From positions 1,798,001 through 1,862,000 of the forward strand of contig NC_014010.1 in the NCBI RefSeq assembly GCF_000024465.1: a DNA stretch of 64,000 nucleotides, read 5' to 3'. The position numbers and the translations under genes are program-made. Of the stretch, positions 1 through 9,680 are shown piece by piece. The notes below the pieces were generated by a model, which saw nothing but the letters and a program-made list of their open reading frames with translations, ran no database searches and had not been told where the DNA came from. The DNA comes from Candidatus Puniceispirillum marinum IMCC1322 (GTDB lineage Bacteria > Pseudomonadota > Alphaproteobacteria > Puniceispirillales > Puniceispirillaceae). Every line of letters starts with the position of its first letter. The stretch's first letter is position 1.

Positions 1-13
1 TAGGAGATCGTCC

Positions 14-631
14 ATGCAGGCGTCACGCCCTTCCCATATTTCAACTATGACACATCTTACGGCCTGTATGCTGTTACTGGCATCGCTTGCGCTACAAGGT
101 TGTGTGGCGGCGGCGGTTGGTGTTGGCACGGCGGCGGTGGCGGCGTCATCGACGGAAAAAGGGCTTTCGACATCGGTATCTGACAGCGTCATCTTCACCA
201 AACTGCATGACAAATTCATCCAGAACGACGCCAGCCTTGGCACCGTTGTCGATGTGACGGTCAATGATGGCGCGGTATTGATGACAGGCAAGGTAAAAAC
301 CCCGGAAGAAAAAGTTCTGGCCACAAAGCTGGCATGGGAAATCAAAGGCGTCCGTGAAGTGGTCAATGAAATTCAGGTCACCGACACCTCAACACTCAAG
401 GATGTTGCCAAAGATCTGGCGGCCAGTGCGCAATTGCGTGGCAAGCTGATTACCGATGGCTCTATTTCATCACTTAATTTCAGCATTGATGTGGTGAATG
501 GCATTGTATATCTGTCGGGCGTTGCCGCATCGACGGATGAAATGAATGCGGTTATTGCCCATGCGCAGGATCTGCGCTTTGCCCAGCAGGTGGTCAATTA
601 CATCAGCTTGGCCAGCGATACACGCGATTAG
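14..631 (+). CDS. BON-domain lipoprotein (DolP/YraP-like)
   Basis: Probable outer-membrane lipoprotein of 205 aa. The N-terminus has a hydrophobic segment ending in a lipobox (LQGC, about residues 27-30). Two BON domains follow, roughly residues 55-122 and 125-197, each with the typical V-x-V-x-x-G-x-V-x-L-x-G pattern ([10 protein letters not shown] and VNGIVYLSG). Family members such as E. coli DolP bind anionic phospholipid and support envelope integrity; that role is inferred here. An AGGAG motif at 2-6 supports the ATG at 14; a second ATG at 47 would give a shorter signal peptide. The gene is followed 8 bp later by gshB, an order seen in other Alphaproteobacteria. Confidence 0.85.
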   Translation: MQASRPSHISTMTHLTACMLLLASLALQGCVAAAVGVGTAAVAASSTEKGLSTSVSDSVIFTKLHDKFIQNDASLGTVVDVTVNDGAVLMTGKVKTPEEKVLATKLAWEIKGVREVVNEIQVTDTSTLKDVAKDLAASAQLRGKLITDGSISSLNFSIDVVNGIVYLSGVAASTDEMNAVIAHAQDLRFAQQVVNYISLASDTRD

Positions 632-639
632 TCCGGCTC

Positions 640-1632
640 ATGACATCGCCCCTAAATGCGCCCAAAAACCTCTCCATTGCCATCCAGATGGATCCGGTTG
701 AAGCGATTGCAATCGCTGGTGACACCAGCTTTGCCTTTGGTCTGGAAGCACAGAAACGCGGCCATAGCCTGTGGTATTACACCCCCGACAAGCTCAGCCT
801 GAACGCATCAAGAATTGAGGCACGCGGCCAGTCATTACAGCTATTTGACCGACAAGACGATCATTTCGCCGTTGGTGCCCTCGAGATACGCCCGCTTACC
901 GATTTTGACGTGGTGCTGATGCGCCAGGATCCGCCTTTCGATATGGCCTATATCACCGCCACACATCTGCTCGAAATGTTGCCACCAACAACTATGGTCG
1001 TCAACAATCCGGCCGAGGTACGCAACGCACCGGAAAAGCTGCTGGTCACCCTGTTTCCCGAATTGATGCCGCCGACCCTGATCAGCCGCGATCCGGCAAC
1101 GATTGCTGCCTTTCGGGCGACGCATCGCGACATCATCGTCAAGCCGCTTTTCGGCAATGGCGGGGCTGGTGTGTTCCGCCTGCGTGAAGATGACCAGAAT
1201 CTTAGTTCCTTACTCGAAATGTTTTTTGAGACCAACCGCGAACCGGTGATGGTACAGGCCTATATTCCGGCCGTTACCAAAGGCGATAAGCGCGTCATTC
1301 TTGTTGATGGCGAACCGGTTGGCGCGGTGAACCGGATTCCGCAAAAAGGCGAAGCGCGTTCCAATTTCCATGTCGGTGGCAGTGCTGCCGCGACCGACCT
1401 TACCGCGCGTGATCTGGAAATCTGTCAGGCCATTGGCCCGGAATTGCGCCGGCGCCAGCTTCTATTTGTCGGCATTGATATCATCGGCGATTATATCACC
1501 GAGATCAATGTCACTTCGCCGACAGGCATCCGCGAGATTCTGCGTCTGTCGAATATCGATATCGCCGCGCTCACCTGGGATGCAATCGAGCGCATTCACC
1601 CGACTTACGCAAATAACGGCATCGCCCGATAG
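640..1632 (+). CDS. gshB: Glutathione synthetase
   Basis: ATP-grasp ligase of 330 aa that joins gamma-glutamylcysteine and glycine in the cytosol, the second step of glutathione synthesis. Visible family marks are the N-terminal [11 protein letters not shown] segment, the glycine-rich loop [11 protein letters not shown] near residue 175, and the C-terminal metal/substrate segment [13 protein letters not shown]. Length matches the bacterial family (about 315-330). It starts 8 bp after the BON lipoprotein and is probably co-transcribed with it. Its last 28 bp overlap the 3' end of the convergent comM gene. Confidence 0.95.
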   Translation: MTSPLNAPKNLSIAIQMDPVEAIAIAGDTSFAFGLEAQKRGHSLWYYTPDKLSLNASRIEARGQSLQLFDRQDDHFAVGALEIRPLTDFDVVLMRQDPPFDMAYITATHLLEMLPPTTMVVNNPAEVRNAPEKLLVTLFPELMPPTLISRDPATIAAFRATHRDIIVKPLFGNGGAGVFRLREDDQNLSSLLEMFFETNREPVMVQAYIPAVTKGDKRVILVDGEPVGAVNRIPQKGEARSNFHVGGSAAATDLTARDLEICQAIGPELRRRQLLFVGIDIIGDYITEINVTSPTGIREILRLSNIDIAALTWDAIERIHPTYANNGIAR

Positions 1633-3113
1633 GCCAGCGCTTCGGCCAGATGTTCGCGCGTGACCTCTGGCCTGTTATCCAGATCGGCAATCGTACGCGC
1701 CACCCGCATAATCTTGTGATAGGCGCGTGCGGATAATTGCTGCTGTTCAAGGGCCGCTTTCAACAGCGTCTTTGCCGCATCTTCAAGCACAATCGCTGCA
1801 TCCAGATCATCACCTGTCAGCTTGGCATTAAGCGTGCCATCCGCCTGACAGCTTCGCCCCATCGCCACACTGCGCGCGGCCATGATCCGGTCAAAAATCA
1901 CCGCCGACCGTTCCGCCGCTTCATCAGCCATCAACATCTGTGGGGTCACTTCAGGCACTTCGATAATCAGATCAAACCGATCCATCACCGGGCCTGATAC
2001 TTTGGCGCTATATTGCCGTCCACATGCTGGCGCACGACTACAGGCACGTGCCGGATCACCCAGATAGCCACAACGACAGGGATTCATCGCCGCAATCAGC
2101 TGAAAGGCGGCTGGATAAGTATAGTTATTATTCGCGCGCGCGACGACAACTTTGCCTGTTTCCAAAGGCTGGCGTAGCGAATCCAGCACCACGCGGCTGA
2201 ATTCAGCCAGCTCATCCAGAAACAGAACCCCATGATGCGCCAGCGATATTTCACCGGGCTTGGCGCGCATACCGCCACCAACCAACGCCGCCATTGATGC
2301 CGAATGATGCGGTTCGCGGAATGGCCGGTCACGGATCAAACCGCCATCGGATAACTGACCCGCAATCGAATGTATCATCGTCACCTGTAATGCCTGTTCG
2401 GGGGTTAAGGGGGGTAGCAAGCCGGGCAATCGTGCGGCCAGCATTGATTTTCCTGCGCCAGGCGGGCCAATTAACAATAGATTATGTCCACCGGTAGCCG
2501 CGATTTCCAGAACCCGCCGTGCGGTCAGCTGGCCTCGCAGATCCGCCATATCGGGATGCTGGGTTTGGCTGGTCGCAATTTTAGGCGTTGGCGGATGCAG
2601 AATTTGTCGTCCGCGCACATGATTAAGCAATGCCAGAATATCCGTCGGCGCCAGAATATCAATATCACCTGCCCAGGCCGCCTCGGCACCTGATGCCGCC
2701 GGACAGATCAGATTCTGCTGGCGGCTACTGGCAAAAATCGCTGCCGATAAGGCGCCCGATACTGGCTGGATCGCACCATTCAGTGATAATTCACCCAGCA
2801 CCACGCGGTCAGCCACCGCATCCGCAGGGATCACTCCCATCGCAACCAGCAAACCAAGTGCAATCGGCAGATCAAAATGTGCGCCTTCTTTCAAAACATC
2901 GGCTGGTGCCAGATTAATCGCAATCCGTTTTGGCGGCAAAGACAGGCCAATTGACGATAGTGCCGCGCGTACCCGTTCCTTGGACTCGGCGACCGATTTA
3001 TCCGCCAGCCCGACAATCGCCATCGCAGGCAAGCCATTGGCAATATGCACCTGCACATCAACAGCAATCGTATCGATGCCGCGAAAGGCAACTGTCTGGA
3101 TATGTGCATGCAT
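1605..3113 (-). CDS. comM: YifB/ComM family Mg-chelatase-like AAA+ ATPase
   Basis: ATPase of about 502 aa. An N-terminal ChlI-like domain is followed by an AAA+ module with Walker A GPPGAGKS (about residues 216-223) and Walker [11 protein letters not shown], then a CRCGYLGD cysteine motif and a C-terminal magnesium-chelatase helical domain. ComM of naturally competent bacteria is a hexameric branch-migration helicase that helps integrate transforming DNA; the role here is inferred by family. The open frame extends to 3170, but [12 protein letters not shown] at 3113 matches the usual family N-terminus, so that ATG was chosen. It is convergent with and overlaps gshB. Confidence 0.9.
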   Translation of the reverse strand: MHAHIQTVAFRGIDTIAVDVQVHIANGLPAMAIVGLADKSVAESKERVRAALSSIGLSLPPKRIAINLAPADVLKEGAHFDLPIALGLLVAMGVIPADAVADRVVLGELSLNGAIQPVSGALSAAIFASSRQQNLICPAASGAEAAWAGDIDILAPTDILALLNHVRGRQILHPPTPKIATSQTQHPDMADLRGQLTARRVLEIAATGGHNLLLIGPPGAGKSMLAARLPGLLPPLTPEQALQVTMIHSIAGQLSDGGLIRDRPFREPHHSASMAALVGGGMRAKPGEISLAHHGVLFLDELAEFSRVVLDSLRQPLETGKVVVARANNNYTYPAAFQLIAAMNPCRCGYLGDPARACSRAPACGRQYSAKVSGPVMDRFDLIIEVPEVTPQMLMADEAAERSAVIFDRIMAARSVAMGRSCQADGTLNAKLTGDDLDAAIVLEDAAKTLLKAALEQQQLSARAYHKIMRVARTIADLDNRPEVTREHLAEALAYRAMPLFA

Positions 3114-3230
3114 AAAGCGGCATCCATGATCGTGAATGACCATTTTGGATGAGCCTAAAGATCGCCGCAAGTTGATTAGATTTTTATGATATGTACTGGC
3201 AAATATAGGGCTGAGAAATCCAGCGTCAGA

Positions 3231-3599
3231 TTACCCCTGTTTGCTCAGCATCGGGCCAGTCGGCGCGCCGCCAATCACATGCATATGCAGATGCGGCACT
3301 TCTTGATGCCCGTTAACACCGATATTCGAAATAATCCGATAACCTGTTTCACTGATTCCGGTTTTTTCGGCAACACGCTGGATCGCCTTGGCAAAGCCAG
3401 CGATTTCTGCGGCCGAGGCATGGCTGGCAAAATCGGTATAATCCACATATCGCCCTTTGGGGATTACCAGCACATGCACGGGGGCTTGTGGGGCAATATC
3501 ATGAAATGACAAGGTGAACTCATCCTCGTCACATTTATGACATGGAATGTCACCACGCAGGATTTTCGCAAAAATATTATTATCGTCATATGCAGCCAT
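3231..3599 (-). CDS. hinT: HIT family nucleotide-binding protein (HinT-like)
   Basis: Small histidine-triad protein of 122 aa with the active-site motif HLHMHVIGG close to the C-terminus and the family N-terminus DDNNIFAKILRGDIPC. HinT proteins hydrolyse purine nucleoside phosphoramidates and adenylates; the natural substrate here is unknown. GGGGTGA lies upstream of the ATG at 3599. The gene lies between comM and a GNAT gene on the same strand, 23 bp after the latter, so the two may form an operon. Confidence 0.93.
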   Translation of the reverse strand: MAAYDDNNIFAKILRGDIPCHKCDEDEFTLSFHDIAPQAPVHVLVIPKGRYVDYTDFASHASAAEIAGFAKAIQRVAEKTGISETGYRIISNIGVNGHQEVPHLHMHVIGGAPTGPMLSKQG

Positions 3600-3622
3600 T
3601 ACGTCACCCCATGTTAGATTAC

Positions 3623-4165
3623 CTACAGGGCTTTGTGATAATAATAGCCCATCACATATTTACCATCGACCTTGGCATAATATTCATTACTCGCATAGCG
3701 TTTGAATCCGCGGGCTTCAAAAGACTGGATCGCCCGGGTCTGGGTTGCGCGCACATCAAGGTTAATCATCGAAAACCCTTCGGATTTGGCCAGCGCTTCC
3801 GCCTCGCCAATCATCTTTTGCGCTAATCCATGACCCCGCGCCCAGGGGGCGACAAAGAATGTTGTCAGATTACAGCTAAATGACTGCGCTTCGTTATTGC
3901 GCGGTGGACGCACAATCTGGCAACAACCCCCGATCATCTTATCAAGGCGTGCCGCAATCAGATGCCGTTCGGGGATCATTTGAACACCGCGCCAGTAATC
4001 TTCCATCACCGAACGCGGCGGCGGCGTCAACCAGCCAAAGCCACCACCCGATTTAATGGCTTCTTCGGCCGCATCACATAATTCATTGATGTCACTTGCT
4101 GTCAGGCTTGCTACCGTTTCGACCGACAGTTTTGCGACATGATCTTTCAGAATTTCGGGCGTCAT
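3623..4165 (-). CDS. GNAT family N-acetyltransferase
   Basis: Protein of 180 aa with a GNAT fold signature: the acetyl-CoA pyrophosphate-binding loop appears as WARGHGLAQKMIGEAE around residues 108-123, followed by the beta-strand INLDVRATQTRAIQSFEARGF typical of motif B. Substrate cannot be inferred. It lies directly upstream of the HIT gene on the same strand. The roughly 210 bp upstream (4166-4378) are AT-rich and probably carry its promoter. Confidence 0.85.
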   Translation of the reverse strand: MTPEILKDHVAKLSVETVASLTASDINELCDAAEEAIKSGGGFGWLTPPPRSVMEDYWRGVQMIPERHLIAARLDKMIGGCCQIVRPPRNNEAQSFSCNLTTFFVAPWARGHGLAQKMIGEAEALAKSEGFSMINLDVRATQTRAIQSFEARGFKRYASNEYYAKVDGKYVMGYYYHKAL

Positions 4166-4378
4166 TCAAAACATCCTCAACGTTGGACATAGCAGCACAC
4201 ATGACTATGTAATGGGCGGCATGATGCAAAATAAATATGGCTGAATTACAAAATTATTAAATTGGTGAACCATATGCCCACCTGTTGTAATCAATTATCT
4301 ACCTATTTACGGTTTTCGCGAACCTTTTACCACAACAACGCAAAATTGAAACCGCCAGATTGAATTTTATCACATTAT

Positions 4379-4738
4379 TTATCTCAGACGCTTTTCCAAC
4401 GCGGTCAAAAGCAGTCGGCAATCCTGATCGTCCAGCCGTTCGATATTCTGTGCCATCATATTAGCCAACATCACCGCATCGGGCGTATGCTTGCGCACAT
4501 CTATGGTTGGTTTCGGATGCGACAATGTCGCCAGCCGCTTCAATTCTTCGGCATCATCCCAGATCAGGCCAAGCCATACACATATCTGATCGACAAGCAC
4601 CGTTGAAGGCTTGCCTCTTGCGCCATTTTCCAAAGCCGAGATATAGGCTTTTGACACCCCCAGAAAATCAGCTTGTTGTTGTTGGGTGACATTCTTATCT
4701 GCCCGCAATTGGCGCATTTTATAGCCAAAAGGTGTCAT
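4379..4738 (-). CDS. XRE-family helix-turn-helix regulator
   Basis: Protein of 119 aa with an N-terminal Cro/CI HTH (residues about 5-60): MRQLRADKNVTQQQQADFLG, then the recognition helix VSKAYISALENGARGKPS. The C-terminal half is helical with no recognised domain. Its ATG overlaps the stop of the upstream smr gene by 4 bp (4735-4738), so the two are translationally coupled. Small XRE proteins paired with Smr proteins in this position occur in other Alphaproteobacteria. The target is unknown. Confidence 0.88.
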   Translation of the reverse strand: MTPFGYKMRQLRADKNVTQQQQADFLGVSKAYISALENGARGKPSTVLVDQICVWLGLIWDDAEELKRLATLSHPKPTIDVRKHTPDAVMLANMMAQNIERLDDQDCRLLLTALEKRLR

Positions 4739-5355
4739 TTTCGTTCACGCTGACGGCGCAACAGCACATAAAGCGCACCTGCCCCACCATCACTTGGCTT
4801 GGCTTGCGCCATCGCCAATACCAGCTCCGAAAGGGGCGCGCGTTTAAGCCAGTCTGGCACCGCGCTTCGTAAAACACCTGTCCCGCGCGCACCTTTACCG
4901 GTAATAACCAGAATACACCGGTAACCAGATAATCTGGCCTGACTCAGAAACTGGGTTAGTTTTCGTTGCGCCTGGGCTGCGTTATAGCCATGCAGGTCAA
5001 GCCGGGCGTCGATTTTCACATCCCCGCGGAACAGCCGTTTTTGGGTGCCGCCATCGATACCAGCGGTTTCTCCTGCGCGCAGATCAACGGGCGATGTTTT
5101 GGGCGATATTTTTGCCGATGTCTTTGGTAAAGCGAAACCCGCCATGCTGGCAGATGCTGGTTTTGCGCCGCCCGCTTGTTGGCGTTTCGATGGTGACATG
5201 CCACCATCATCACGCCCCTGAGTGTGCCCCTGATGATTTAGATCATTACCACTATAACGCCGGTTTTGCTGAATCGCCGGTTTTACAAGCGCTGTTACGC
5301 GTTGCCACAACACATGGTCTTCTTCATCTGATTTATCGGATTTGCGCACGCTCAT
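4735..5355 (-). CDS. Smr-domain protein (Smr/MutS2 C-terminal family)
   Basis: Protein of 206 aa. The first 110 residues are polar, basic and low in order. The C-terminal Smr domain starts with the family signature ARLDLHGYNAAQAQRKL and includes VITGKGARGTGVLR, the conserved G-x-G loop, followed by VPDWL. Smr domains are nicking endonucleases or RNases; stand-alone members have been tied to RNA or DNA cleavage. It is coupled by ATGA overlap to the downstream XRE gene, and timA lies 28 bp upstream on the same strand, suggesting a timA-smr-xre operon. Confidence 0.9.
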   Translation of the reverse strand: MSVRKSDKSDEEDHVLWQRVTALVKPAIQQNRRYSGNDLNHQGHTQGRDDGGMSPSKRQQAGGAKPASASMAGFALPKTSAKISPKTSPVDLRAGETAGIDGGTQKRLFRGDVKIDARLDLHGYNAAQAQRKLTQFLSQARLSGYRCILVITGKGARGTGVLRSAVPDWLKRAPLSELVLAMAQAKPSDGGAGALYVLLRRQRERK

Positions 5356-5383
5356 TGGCCATAACCATTATTCCCTATCACCA

Positions 5384-6022
5384 TTAGCTATCGTCATCGG
5401 CGGTTTCGGTTTCAACCAGTTTCCAGTTTGGATCATTCAATGTCAGATCACGCTCGAACGTCCAGATATCAACGATTTCCTGCGACTGGCTTTCGTCTTC
5501 ATCGATGATATTTTCATCGGCATCACGCGCGATACGCGTTTGCACCGAATGGAAATGCACTGTGACCGCGGCAACCGAATCAACAACGGCGATATTCAGG
5601 ATGCTGGCTTCCTTGATGTTCTCAAGGTCAATCGTCAGGCTTTCCTTATTCGCGTTGCGCTTCTGGATCGACTGCGTAAAGCTTTGCAACAGATCATAGC
5701 CAAGCAACCGCTTCAGCTGTGCCAGATCACCTTCGGCATAAGCGCGCAAGACCATCTCGAAGGCTTGTGTCGCACCGCCCAGAAAGGCCGCTTCGGTAAA
5801 ATTGCGATCGGCTTTGCGTAGCGTTGCAATCCCATGGCCATTTAACGCACCGGTTTCATCCTTATTACTGGGAAAGGGCACCACATCCCCGTCATTGGCG
5901 GCCTGCATAGGTTTTTTATCCTGCGGTTGTTCGAATCCCGTGCGCTGACCAAGCACCGATTTCAGACGCAAAACCAGCAACACGGCAATGACCGCAAAAA
6001 TGATAATATCGATATAGGGCAC
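5384..6022 (-). CDS. timA: TimA, Tim44-domain membrane-anchored protein
   Basis: Protein of about 212 aa with one N-terminal transmembrane helix (IDIIIFAVIAVLLVLRLKSVLG) and a C-terminal Tim44/MRPL45-like domain (about residues 80-210, from AFEMVLRAYAEGDLAQLKRLL to the end). Alphaproteobacterial TimA is the homologue of mitochondrial Tim44, and its gene lies near secB and the origin in many species. An in-frame ATG exists at 6052, but a strong AGGAG sits 6 nt before a GTG at 6022, giving the usual MPYIDIIIFA N-terminus, so GTG was chosen. Confidence 0.88.
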   Translation of the reverse strand: MPYIDIIIFAVIAVLLVLRLKSVLGQRTGFEQPQDKKPMQAANDGDVVPFPSNKDETGALNGHGIATLRKADRNFTEAAFLGGATQAFEMVLRAYAEGDLAQLKRLLGYDLLQSFTQSIQKRNANKESLTIDLENIKEASILNIAVVDSVAAVTVHFHSVQTRIARDADENIIDEDESQSQEIVDIWTFERDLTLNDPNWKLVETETADDDS

Positions 6023-6183
6023 GTTGTCTCCTGTGCTTTTGAGAAAGCTCATATGTCATCTCATATGTCATTAGGCTAGAAAATATCTTCTATAGATGAC
6101 ATATGTGTATCACAAAATCCAGTTTCCAGCTTTAATAGGGTAAAATCATGCCCAAAAGGAACAAAAATGCGCAAAGGAATAAA

Positions 6184-6753
6184 ATGAACTTAATCATCCT
6201 GCTGATCTTTTTTATCTGGGGATGGATCGAAATTAGCGCCTTTATTGTTATCGGTAGTGAAGTTGGCGTTGTGCTGACCATTCTTGGTGTTTTTGTCACC
6301 GCCATGATCGGTATTTCCTTGCTGAAAAGCCAGGGACGCGCGGTCATGGACAGCTTGCGCACCGATATCGCGCAGGGGCGTCCGCCGATCAAATCAGTGG
6401 CTGATAGTATCGGCCTATTATGTGGGGCGGTTCTGATGCTGTTGCCAGGCTATGTCACCGACGCCATTGGTCTGGCGCTATTTTTGCCTGGTATCCGCAC
6501 AGTGGCTGGCCTGTGGCTGGCGACGCGGCTTGGTAAAAGTGCGCGCTTCACCAGCTATGCCGGCACAGCGCAGGCGGGTTCAAACGATCATAATTCAAAT
6601 TTTGGGGCACATTTTGGGGCAACGAATCGGCAGCCATCATCGACATCCGATCGGCATCGCTGGGATGATAATGACATCATCGAAGGCGAAGCCGAAGACA
6701 AGACCCCGGATCAGGGATCAAAGACCAAAAAATCAGATAAGAAGCTAAACTGA
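6184..6753 (+). CDS. fxsA: FxsA family membrane protein
   Basis: Inner-membrane protein of about 189 aa. It has two hydrophobic stretches at the N-terminus, a conserved EVG...ILGVFVTAMIG segment, then LLCGAVLMLLPGYVTDAIGLALFLPGIR, the hallmark of FxsA, and a long polar acidic C-terminal tail. E. coli FxsA affects exclusion of phage T7; the native role is unclear. An upstream in-frame ATG at 6148 has only a weak ribosome site, whereas AGGA at 6175-6178 is well placed for the ATG at 6184. It is divergent from timA and the two share a 161-bp promoter region. Confidence 0.88.
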   Translation: MNLIILLIFFIWGWIEISAFIVIGSEVGVVLTILGVFVTAMIGISLLKSQGRAVMDSLRTDIAQGRPPIKSVADSIGLLCGAVLMLLPGYVTDAIGLALFLPGIRTVAGLWLATRLGKSARFTSYAGTAQAGSNDHNSNFGAHFGATNRQPSSTSDRHRWDDNDIIEGEAEDKTPDQGSKTKKSDKKLN

Positions 6754-6931
6754 CAACTATCTACTCTGACTCAATAGACCAGCCATCATAGGTGTCACAT
6801 CTTGCGGCCAGCCCCTTATTCATGCTAGATGGCCTTTACGATAACCGACGGCCCTAATGCGCCACCCCAAAATCAAGCCTGATCTGTTATAACCCAGAGC
6901 GTGACGATATAATTCGAACCCGGAGATTCCA

Positions 6932-7444
6932 ATGGCCAATAATTCAAAAACCACAGATTCAGCCGCTGCCGACGGCGCTGGCGAAAACACCCAGGCAATG
7001 CGCCAGCTTATCATGCACGCGCAATATATTAAGGATCTGTCTTTTGAAAATCCGAATGCGCCAAATGTTCTAACTGAGAATACCGCCCAGCCAGATGTCG
7101 AAATTGGCGTCAATGTTGGCGCCAAAATGATTGGCGAAGACCAGTTTGAAGTGTTGCTGAACCTGACAGCCAAAGCCAAGGCTGATGACACCGCTTTGTT
7201 TCTGGTTGATCTGACCTATGCAGGTCTTGTCTCCGCGCCAAACACCCCCGAAAACGAGCTGAACCCGCTGATCATGATCGAAGCGCCGCGTTTGCTATTT
7301 CCCTTTGCCCGCGCCATTGTATCCGATATGACCCGCGACGGAGGTTTCATGCCGCTGAATATCCAGCCTGTCGATTTCGTCGCTGTTTATCAGCATAATC
7401 TGGCACGCCAACAAGAAGAAGCGCAGGCTGGCGAAGTTCACTAA
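6932..7444 (+). CDS. secB: Protein-export chaperone SecB
   Basis: Cytosolic chaperone of 170 aa that holds presecretory proteins unfolded and hands them to SecA. The family core is seen from QYIKDLSFENPNAP (residues about 30-43) through DVEIGVNVGAKMI to the C-terminal RAIVSDMTRDGGFMPLNIQPVDF. GGAG lies 8 nt before the ATG. Its location between timA/fxsA and dnaQ matches the conserved alphaproteobacterial order. Confidence 0.96.
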   Translation: MANNSKTTDSAAADGAGENTQAMRQLIMHAQYIKDLSFENPNAPNVLTENTAQPDVEIGVNVGAKMIGEDQFEVLLNLTAKAKADDTALFLVDLTYAGLVSAPNTPENELNPLIMIEAPRLLFPFARAIVSDMTRDGGFMPLNIQPVDFVAVYQHNLARQQEEAQAGEVH

Positions 7445-7481
7445 ATCCCAGGCAATGTCGCAACGATAGTACCTGTAGCGT

Positions 7482-8249
7482 CTATTGCCGCCAGATCGGA
7501 TTCTCCATACCATCAAGAAAGGCGTCATGCGCTGCCTGTTCTTCTGGGCTTGGCGCATGCGTCCGGATCGGGCGGATCGCGGTCTCAGACATGGCAAAAT
7601 GCCCGGTTCCGTTGGCTGTTTCGGCACCATGATCCGAACCACTCCAACCAGCTGACCCTAAAGACCCGGCAGACCCAGCTGGACCTGCCCGCGACCTGGC
7701 CCCTGATCCGGTGCCATTATCCAAACCAAGACCTGGCTGTTTGCCACCAAGCAATTCGATATAGACCGAGGCCAGCAGATCAGCATCGATCAAGGCGCCA
7801 TGCAGATCACGATGCCCGTTATCAATCTCGAAACGACGGCATAGCGCATCCAGATTGGCTTGCGCCCCGGGAAATTTCTTGCGCGCCATCATCAAGGTAT
7901 CAACCGCGCGATCCATCGGCAAAACTGGCCGGTCAAGCCGGGCTAGCTCGGCATTCAGAAACCCCATATCAAAAGACGCATTATGGATCACCATCTGATC
8001 ACCCCCGATAAACGCCAGAAATTCATCGACGATATCGGCAAATAACGGCTTATCGGCCAGAAATGCACTGGTCAGCCCGTGAACCTTGACCGCGCCTTCG
8101 TCAATCTCGCGTTCGGGGTTGATATAAATATGCAATTTGTTGCCGGTAGGCAGGTGATGCAGCAACTCAAGACAGCCAATTTCAATGATGCGATGGCCAT
8201 CTCGCGGGTTTATGCCGGTGGTTTCGGTATCAAGAGCGATTTCGCGCAT
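7482..8249 (-). CDS. dnaQ: DNA polymerase III epsilon subunit (3'-5' proofreading exonuclease)
   Basis: Proofreading subunit of 255 aa. Exo I is LDTETTGINP near the N-terminus, Exo II is VIHNASFDMGFLNAEL (about residues 87-102), and Exo III is HRDLHGALIDADLLA (about residues 151-165). After the exonuclease domain comes a Gly/Ser/Ala-rich linker (about residues 183-210, GSGARSRAGPAGSAGSLGSA) leading to a C-terminal polymerase-binding tail. AAAGGA lies 7 nt before the ATG. It is convergent with secB and downstream of coaE. Confidence 0.94.
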   Translation of the reverse strand: MREIALDTETTGINPRDGHRIIEIGCLELLHHLPTGNKLHIYINPEREIDEGAVKVHGLTSAFLADKPLFADIVDEFLAFIGGDQMVIHNASFDMGFLNAELARLDRPVLPMDRAVDTLMMARKKFPGAQANLDALCRRFEIDNGHRDLHGALIDADLLASVYIELLGGKQPGLGLDNGTGSGARSRAGPAGSAGSLGSAGWSGSDHGAETANGTGHFAMSETAIRPIRTHAPSPEEQAAHDAFLDGMENPIWRQ

Positions 8250-8286
8250 AAATTATCCTTTTAACTATAAATCAACAGACTTGGGG

Positions 8287-8991
8287 CTATAGACGTTTGG
8301 CCTGATGTTTATCGCATGGCACCACATCGCTATCAAAGCCGCTATCATCTTCTAAGCCCCGATTGTTTTCAAATCCCTGATCCCTATCAAATCCAATACG
8401 GGTCAGCCACGTTTCCAGCTGGGCACGCGTGTCCGCGATCGGAATATCCGTATCCAGCACCATATCGGCGCGGCTGATTTTTTCGGCAGCGGGCATCTGG
8501 TTTTGCAAAATGCCTGCCAGCTTATCGGCGCTCATGCCAGCACGTGACAAAGCGCGTTGTTCGATCACATCGGCAGCGGCGTTGGTGACAATCACATAAT
8601 CACACATATTATCGGCTCCCGTTTCGAACAGCAACGGTATATCCAGCACCACGAATGGGGTGGCATTATGCCGATGATGTTCAAGAAACCTGTCACGGTC
8701 ATCGCTGACCATTGGATGCAGGATCGATTCGAGTGTTGTGCGCGCGTCACGATCGGCAAACACCAACGCGCCTAGCTTGCCGCGATCAATGCCAATTTCG
8801 TGATCCCCAATATCAGTAGCAAAATCTGGGCCAAAGGCCGCCAGAATCTTGTCAACCGCCGCGCCATCTTTGCCCAGCAGACCATGCACCACCTGATCGG
8901 CATTGTGCACCGGAATCGCGTGGCTTGCGAACATCTCACTGACTGTGGTTTTGCCGCTGGCGATCATGCCGGTAAGGCCGATGATAATCAT
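8287..8991 (-). CDS. coaE: Dephospho-CoA kinase
   Basis: P-loop kinase of 234 aa catalysing the last step of coenzyme A synthesis. The N-terminal Walker A reads GLTGMIASGKTT; LDIPLLFETG and the RALSRAGMSADK lid region follow. The usual glycine after G-x-I-G is an alanine here (IASGKTT), a tolerated change. The last 35 residues are a polar D/N/G-rich tail not found in most members. The start codon overlaps the stop of maf by 4 bp. Confidence 0.94.
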   Translation of the reverse strand: MIIIGLTGMIASGKTTVSEMFASHAIPVHNADQVVHGLLGKDGAAVDKILAAFGPDFATDIGDHEIGIDRGKLGALVFADRDARTTLESILHPMVSDDRDRFLEHHRHNATPFVVLDIPLLFETGADNMCDYVIVTNAAADVIEQRALSRAGMSADKLAGILQNQMPAAEKISRADMVLDTDIPIADTRAQLETWLTRIGFDRDQGFENNRGLEDDSGFDSDVVPCDKHQAKRL

Positions 8992-9680
8992 GACGACGAT
9001 CCTGCTGGTGTTAATCCCCCCGGCACTAAACCATGTGGTACTAAACCATGTGGCACTAAACCATGCGGTCTTAAAAAGCCAAGGATCTGCAATAAAGGCA
9101 AACCCAATATAGCATAATGACAGCCGGTGATCTGGCTGAACAGATGCGCGCCCAGCCCTTCAATCTGATAGGCACCGGGGCTATGAAGCGCGGCATCACC
9201 CATCGCTTCGATATAGGCAGTGATAAAATCATCATCAAGCGGGCGCATATACATATTGGCGCTTTCGATATGATGCCAGATGCGTTGCCCTTGCCGGAAT
9301 ATAACCGCAGCGGTGATCAGCTGATGCGTTTTGCCGGATAAGGCGTGCAGATGCTGGGCGGCGGCTGTGGCTGTTGCGGGCTTGGCAAATATCTGATCAT
9401 CACAGACCAACAGCTGATCTGCCCCCAGCACATAGCTATCATCACCAGATGGCAACCGCATACTGACCGCTTGCGCTTTCATTTCGGCCAGCATCACTGC
9501 GATATCATCCTTGGCCATATCTTCAGCCAGGGCGGCATCGCGCAAGCCCGCTTCATCCACCGGTGCGGCTTGCACATCAAACGCAACCCCTGCCGCCGCC
9601 AGCATCGACTGACGTGTTTGGCTTGTTGATGCCAATATCAACCTATCTGCGGGTAATTTTGCAAATATATCTTGGGTCAT
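8988..9680 (-). CDS. maf: Maf family nucleotide pyrophosphatase
   Basis: Protein of 230 aa. The N-terminal LILASTSQTRQSMLAAAGV and the VLGADQLLVCDDQIFAKP segment mark the Maf/YceF family, which hydrolyses non-canonical or methylated nucleoside triphosphates. The C-terminus, after LLQILGFLR, carries a perfect tandem pentapeptide repeat (HGLVP three times, then GGLTP) encoded by a 15-bp repeat at 9009-9074. It overlaps the DUF299 gene upstream and coaE downstream by 4 bp each. aroE, often found between maf and coaE in relatives, is absent here. Confidence 0.92.
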   Translation of the reverse strand: MTQDIFAKLPADRLILASTSQTRQSMLAAAGVAFDVQAAPVDEAGLRDAALAEDMAKDDIAVMLAEMKAQAVSMRLPSGDDSYVLGADQLLVCDDQIFAKPATATAAAQHLHALSGKTHQLITAAVIFRQGQRIWHHIESANMYMRPLDDDFITAYIEAMGDAALHSPGAYQIEGLGAHLFSQITGCHYAILGLPLLQILGFLRPHGLVPHGLVPHGLVPGGLTPAGSSS

